NCBI RefSeq assembly: GCF_000720425.1
Contig: NZ_JOAJ01000003.1
Span: 434,001-498,000, forward strand
Source: Nocardia rhamnosiphila NBRC 108938
GTDB lineage: Bacteria > Actinomycetota > Actinomycetes > Mycobacteriales > Mycobacteriaceae
Reading direction: 5' to 3'
Length of the DNA stretch: 64,000 nt
Position 1 is the stretch's first letter. Every line of letters starts with the position of its first letter. The position numbers and the translations under genes were made by a program. Below are positions 61,847-64,000 of the stretch, piece by piece. The notes below the pieces were generated by a model. The model was not told where the DNA came from. It saw nothing but the letters and a program-made list of their open reading frames with translations, and did not search any database.

Positions 61847-62466
61847 TCCATGGTCCCTTCGGTCGAATCGGACGCGGCGACAGCAGTTCCGGTGGGCTCC
61901 GCGGCGTCCACTCCCGCGGGTGGGCGGCCGGCGGCGACGCCCCCGGCGAGTTCGAGTTCGCGCGCATTCGGCGGGGAGAACTCCACCTCCACCACGGCGC
62001 GCGCGATATCCACCAGACCGACGCTCGCCAGGCGCGGTCCGGGCTTACCACTCAGTACCAGCGCGATCCGGTCGTCGTCGAGGTCACCGATCCGGGCGGT
62101 GAAGCGCGTCGGCAGACCGGGCTCCGGCGGTGCGACGCCCGGTTTCAAGGTGATCTCGGCCTTCCGACCGCGAGCCCGGCGCCAGTGCCGGGGGGCGGTG
62201 AGCGGGCGGTCGATTCCGGGAGTGGTCACCTCGAGCAGGTACCGGGCGGCCTCGAATTCGTCGTCCGCGTCGTCCAGGCAAGCCGACACCTGCGCGCTGA
62301 GTTCGGCGATGGTGTCCAGATCGGCGCTGCGGTCACTGTCCACGATAACCCGTACCCGGGTCTGTCCCGCCGCGGTCGAAACCTCGACACCCTCGAGATC
62401 GAATCCTCGACCGGCGACGAGTCCGGCGACGAGCCGGCTCACCCTCTCCTCGGTCGGCATGGGCAT
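61843..62466 (-). CDS. rimP: Ribosome maturation factor RimP
   Basis: A 207-residue factor for 30S assembly. The RimP N-domain is [20 protein letters not shown] and the core is [20 protein letters not shown]. The last 30 residues are an Ala/Pro-rich, acidic tail. ATG 62466 has CAGGAG about 8 nt upstream; a second ATG two codons later is possible. It leads the rimP-nusA-ylxR-infB operon. Confidence 0.93.
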   Translation of the reverse strand: MPMPTEERVSRLVAGLVAGRGFDLEGVEVSTAAGQTRVRVIVDSDRSADLDTIAELSAQVSACLDDADDEFEAARYLLEVTTPGIDRPLTAPRHWRRARGRKAEITLKPGVAPPEPGLPTRFTARIGDLDDDRIALVLSGKPGPRLASVGLVDIARAVVEVEFSPPNARELELAGGVAAGRPPAGVDAAEPTGTAVAASDSTEGTME

Positions 62467-62625
62467 ATGGGCAGCTCCTGGTTCAGTTGTCACGCGGACG
62501 GAAATGTTCTGTGCCGGTGACCTAGCGTAACGCGCCCGGAGAAGGTAAAGGACCAGCGGTCGGCGGTAAGTCCGCGCGGTGGTGCCCGCAGCCGGAGGGC
62601 GCCTCCGGTCTGGCACGATGGTCCG

Positions 62626-63189
62626 GTGACCGAGCGCGTTACCGACCGGCCCGCGGCCGGGTGTCCCCGCGGCCCCTCCCCCGACCGGGCGGGCAGCGCC
62701 CGCCGGATGAATCGCCGTACCGCGCTACGGGTCGCGGGCGGCGGCACGGTCGGATTGTTCGCCGTCGGCGCCCTGGTCGCCTGCGCGGAAGATCCGATCA
62801 CCGAGCCGGATGTGCTGGTCGCCCAAGAATTCTCGGCACGCAGCGATGCCGCGGCGGCCACCGCCGCCATCGCGATCGAACCGCAGCGCACGGACGCGCT
62901 CACCGTCATCGCCGCGGAACGCACCGCGCACGCGGCGGCGCTGCGCACCGAGATCGATCGGGCGATCGGCGTCTACGGCGACGGGACGACCCCCGCCGTA
63001 CGCACCCCGGCGCCCACCACGACGGCGGCCCCGGACGCGCCGCCGAGTATCGCCGCGCTGCGCGATCAGCTGACGTCCTCGCAGCGGGCCGCGTCCGATC
63101 TCGCCGTCACCCAGTCCGGCTACCGGGCGGGGCTGCTCGCCTCGATCAGCGCCGCCTGCGCGGTCCAGGTGGGGGTGCTGCTGGTATGA
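62626..63189 (+). CDS. Probable lipoprotein, Rv2843-like
   Basis: A 187-residue exported protein. Residues 28-53 read MNRRTALRVAGGGTVGLFAV then a lipobox ALVAC-AE, with twin arginines, so Tat export and lipidation are plausible. The mature part is Ala/Thr-rich and helical, and resembles a ferritin-like four-helix arrangement. GTG 62626 has CACGAT 6 nt upstream; ATG 62707 is an alternative. It overlaps the DUF4439 gene by 4 bp and is divergent from rimP. Confidence 0.78.
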   Translation: MTERVTDRPAAGCPRGPSPDRAGSARRMNRRTALRVAGGGTVGLFAVGALVACAEDPITEPDVLVAQEFSARSDAAAATAAIAIEPQRTDALTVIAAERTAHAAALRTEIDRAIGVYGDGTTPAVRTPAPTTTAAPDAPPSIAALRDQLTSSQRAASDLAVTQSGYRAGLLASISAACAVQVGVLLV

Positions 63190-63620
63190 GCGGAAAGGAA
63201 CAGCAGGCGCTGCGCGACGCCCTCGAGGCCGAATACGCGGCGGTCTACGCCTACGGCCTGATCGCCGCCCATTCGAGCCCGGAGCTGCGGCGCACGGTCA
63301 ACGAGCACACCGCCGCGCACCGCGCCCGCCGGGACGGCACCGTCGATCTCCTCACCGGCGACGGGGCCGCCGCGCCACCTCCCGAGCCCGCCTACACGGT
63401 GCCCGTCGAGGTCACCGACCCGGCGTCGGCCGCGCGGCTGGCCGTGGTGGTGGAAACCGATACGGCCGTGGCCTGGCGCGCGGTGATCGAACACGCCGGT
63501 ACCGAGCTCATCCGGCGCACCGGCCTGGAAGCGCTCACCGAATCGGCCGGGCGGCGAGCCGTCTGGCAGGCGGCGGCCGGTATCACCCCGGCGACCACCG
63601 CGTTCCCCGGACAGCCCTGA
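63186..63620 (+). CDS. DUF4439 (ferritin-like) protein, Rv2844-like
   Basis: A 144-residue helical protein. Family-like segments are LRDALEAEYAAVYAYGLIAA and LRRTVNEHTAAHRARRDGTV, where E and H residues on paired helices suggest a ferritin-like site. Its ATG overlaps the stop of the lipoprotein gene (ATGA). It corresponds to Rv2844. Metal binding has not been shown as far as I know. Confidence 0.82.
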   Translation: MSGKEQQALRDALEAEYAAVYAYGLIAAHSSPELRRTVNEHTAAHRARRDGTVDLLTGDGAAAPPPEPAYTVPVEVTDPASAARLAVVVETDTAVAWRAVIEHAGTELIRRTGLEALTESAGRRAVWQAAAGITPATTAFPGQP

Positions 63621-63638
63621 TCCGGCTCCGGATCAGGG
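63615..63638. terminator. Symmetric hairpin containing both convergent stop codons
   Basis: CCCTGATCCGG (63615-63625) and CCGGATCAGGG (63628-63638) are perfect complements. The plus-strand stop TGA (63618-63620) and the minus-strand stop (63633-63635) are the same bases in mirrored positions. No T run follows. Confidence 0.55.
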
Positions 63639-64000
63639 CGGTGCCCATTCCGTGCGGTTGGTCGAGTTCGACCGATCGGACCGGGGCCGGGGGAAGACCG
63701 TCTCCTCCTTGCTGCCGCGGCCACGCGACCAGGGCGCGCTGCCTCGCGGTGGGCGTTCCTGCGGGGTGAGGGATCCCAGCCCGCCCGGCATGCCGGGAGC
63801 GTAGGGCATCGACGAGCCCGTCCCCGAGTTCCACGGCGTGGACCCGGGCGTATGACCGGATGCCTGCTCCGTTCCCGCGGGAGTCCACGGGGTGTGCCCG
63901 GCCGCCGCGGTGATCGGGTCGCCCGGCGGCACCGCGGCGTCGGTCCGGGGCGGGTCGTCCGCGGCAGGGACCGGCGTCGCCGACGGCTGCCCCGCGGCCG
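63633..64000 (-). CDS. Proline-rich protein, C-terminal part (truncated by window edge)
   Basis: The frame is open from the window end to a TGA at 63633-63635, giving at least 121 residues. The visible sequence is low-complexity, rich in P, G, T and S (GHTPGSTPWNSGTGSSMPYA), and ends RSDRSNSTNRTEWAPP. An in-frame GTG lies at 63932, but the frame runs on past it, so the true start is probably outside. I cannot name a family. Confidence 0.55.
   Translation of the reverse strand, partial: AAGQPSATPVPAADDPPRTDAAVPPGDPITAAAGHTPWTPAGTEQASGHTPGSTPWNSGTGSSMPYAPGMPGGLGSLTPQERPPRGSAPWSRGRGSKEETVFPRPRSDRSNSTNRTEWAPP

Overview
The window is high-GC, densely packed actinobacterial chromosome. Gene order follows the Mycobacterium tuberculosis block from about Rv2731 to Rv2844: DUF349 protein, Rv2732c-like protein, miaB, recX-recA, DUF3046, glycosyltransferase, psp operon with clgR, pgsA, argA, ftsK, rnj, dapA, dapB, pepR, PNPase, rpsO, ribF, sirR, truB, pptT, dinF-like MATE, nrnA, rbfA, infB, nusA, rimP. 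Extra catabolic genes and the absence of a RecA intein point to Nocardia or a close relative in the Mycobacteriales. This assignment is an inference from recalled gene order; no search was run. I see no tRNA, rRNA, CRISPR array, prophage or insertion sequence.

Layout. 1-9 kb: partial DUF349 gene, a four-helix membrane protein, miaB, a gluABCD-type glutamate ABC transporter, then recA-recX behind a LexA box. 9-13.8 kb: a small operon (VOC, PPOX, DUF1348) divergent from a CGNR regulator across a clear palindrome, then DUF3046, a glycosyltransferase and a PIG-L deacetylase. 13.8-18 kb: envelope-stress block (pgsA, cinA, clgR, pspA, pspM, small membrane protein) with a SigE-like promoter before clgR. 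18-28 kb: argA, YciI, TerC, ftsK, two secreted proteins, RNase J, dapA and a ribbon-helix-helix protein. 28-31 kb: two-component operon with one histidine kinase and one degenerate kinase-like partner. 31-36.6 kb: dapB operon, a long nested hairpin, alcohol dehydrogenase, VOC protein, MFS pump and ArsR-type regulator. 36.6-43 kb: pepR, PNPase, rpsO, ribF, sirR.

43.3-51.1 kb is the main accessory island. It holds a class III aminotransferase, DUF3830, an amidase, a D-2-hydroxyacid dehydrogenase, two maleate-isomerase/Asp-Glu-racemase-fold enzymes and an FCD-type GntR regulator. The same palindrome, ATTGTCAACAAT, lies before the aminotransferase and inside the divergent promoter between the dehydrogenase and the first isomerase. 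There it overlaps the -10 of one promoter and supplies the -35 of the other. This looks like one small regulon for an unidentified nitrogenous acid.

51-64 kb returns to the conserved core (truB, pptT, phosphoesterase, MATE, nrnA, rbfA, ylxP, infB, ylxR, nusA, rimP), then a lipoprotein/DUF4439 pair and the 3' end of a proline-rich protein cut by the window edge. Recurrent features are ATGA-type gene overlaps, hairpins without U tracts at gene ends, many probable leaderless starts with a TANNNT box 6-7 nt before the start codon, and a 61-bp dispersed repeat.
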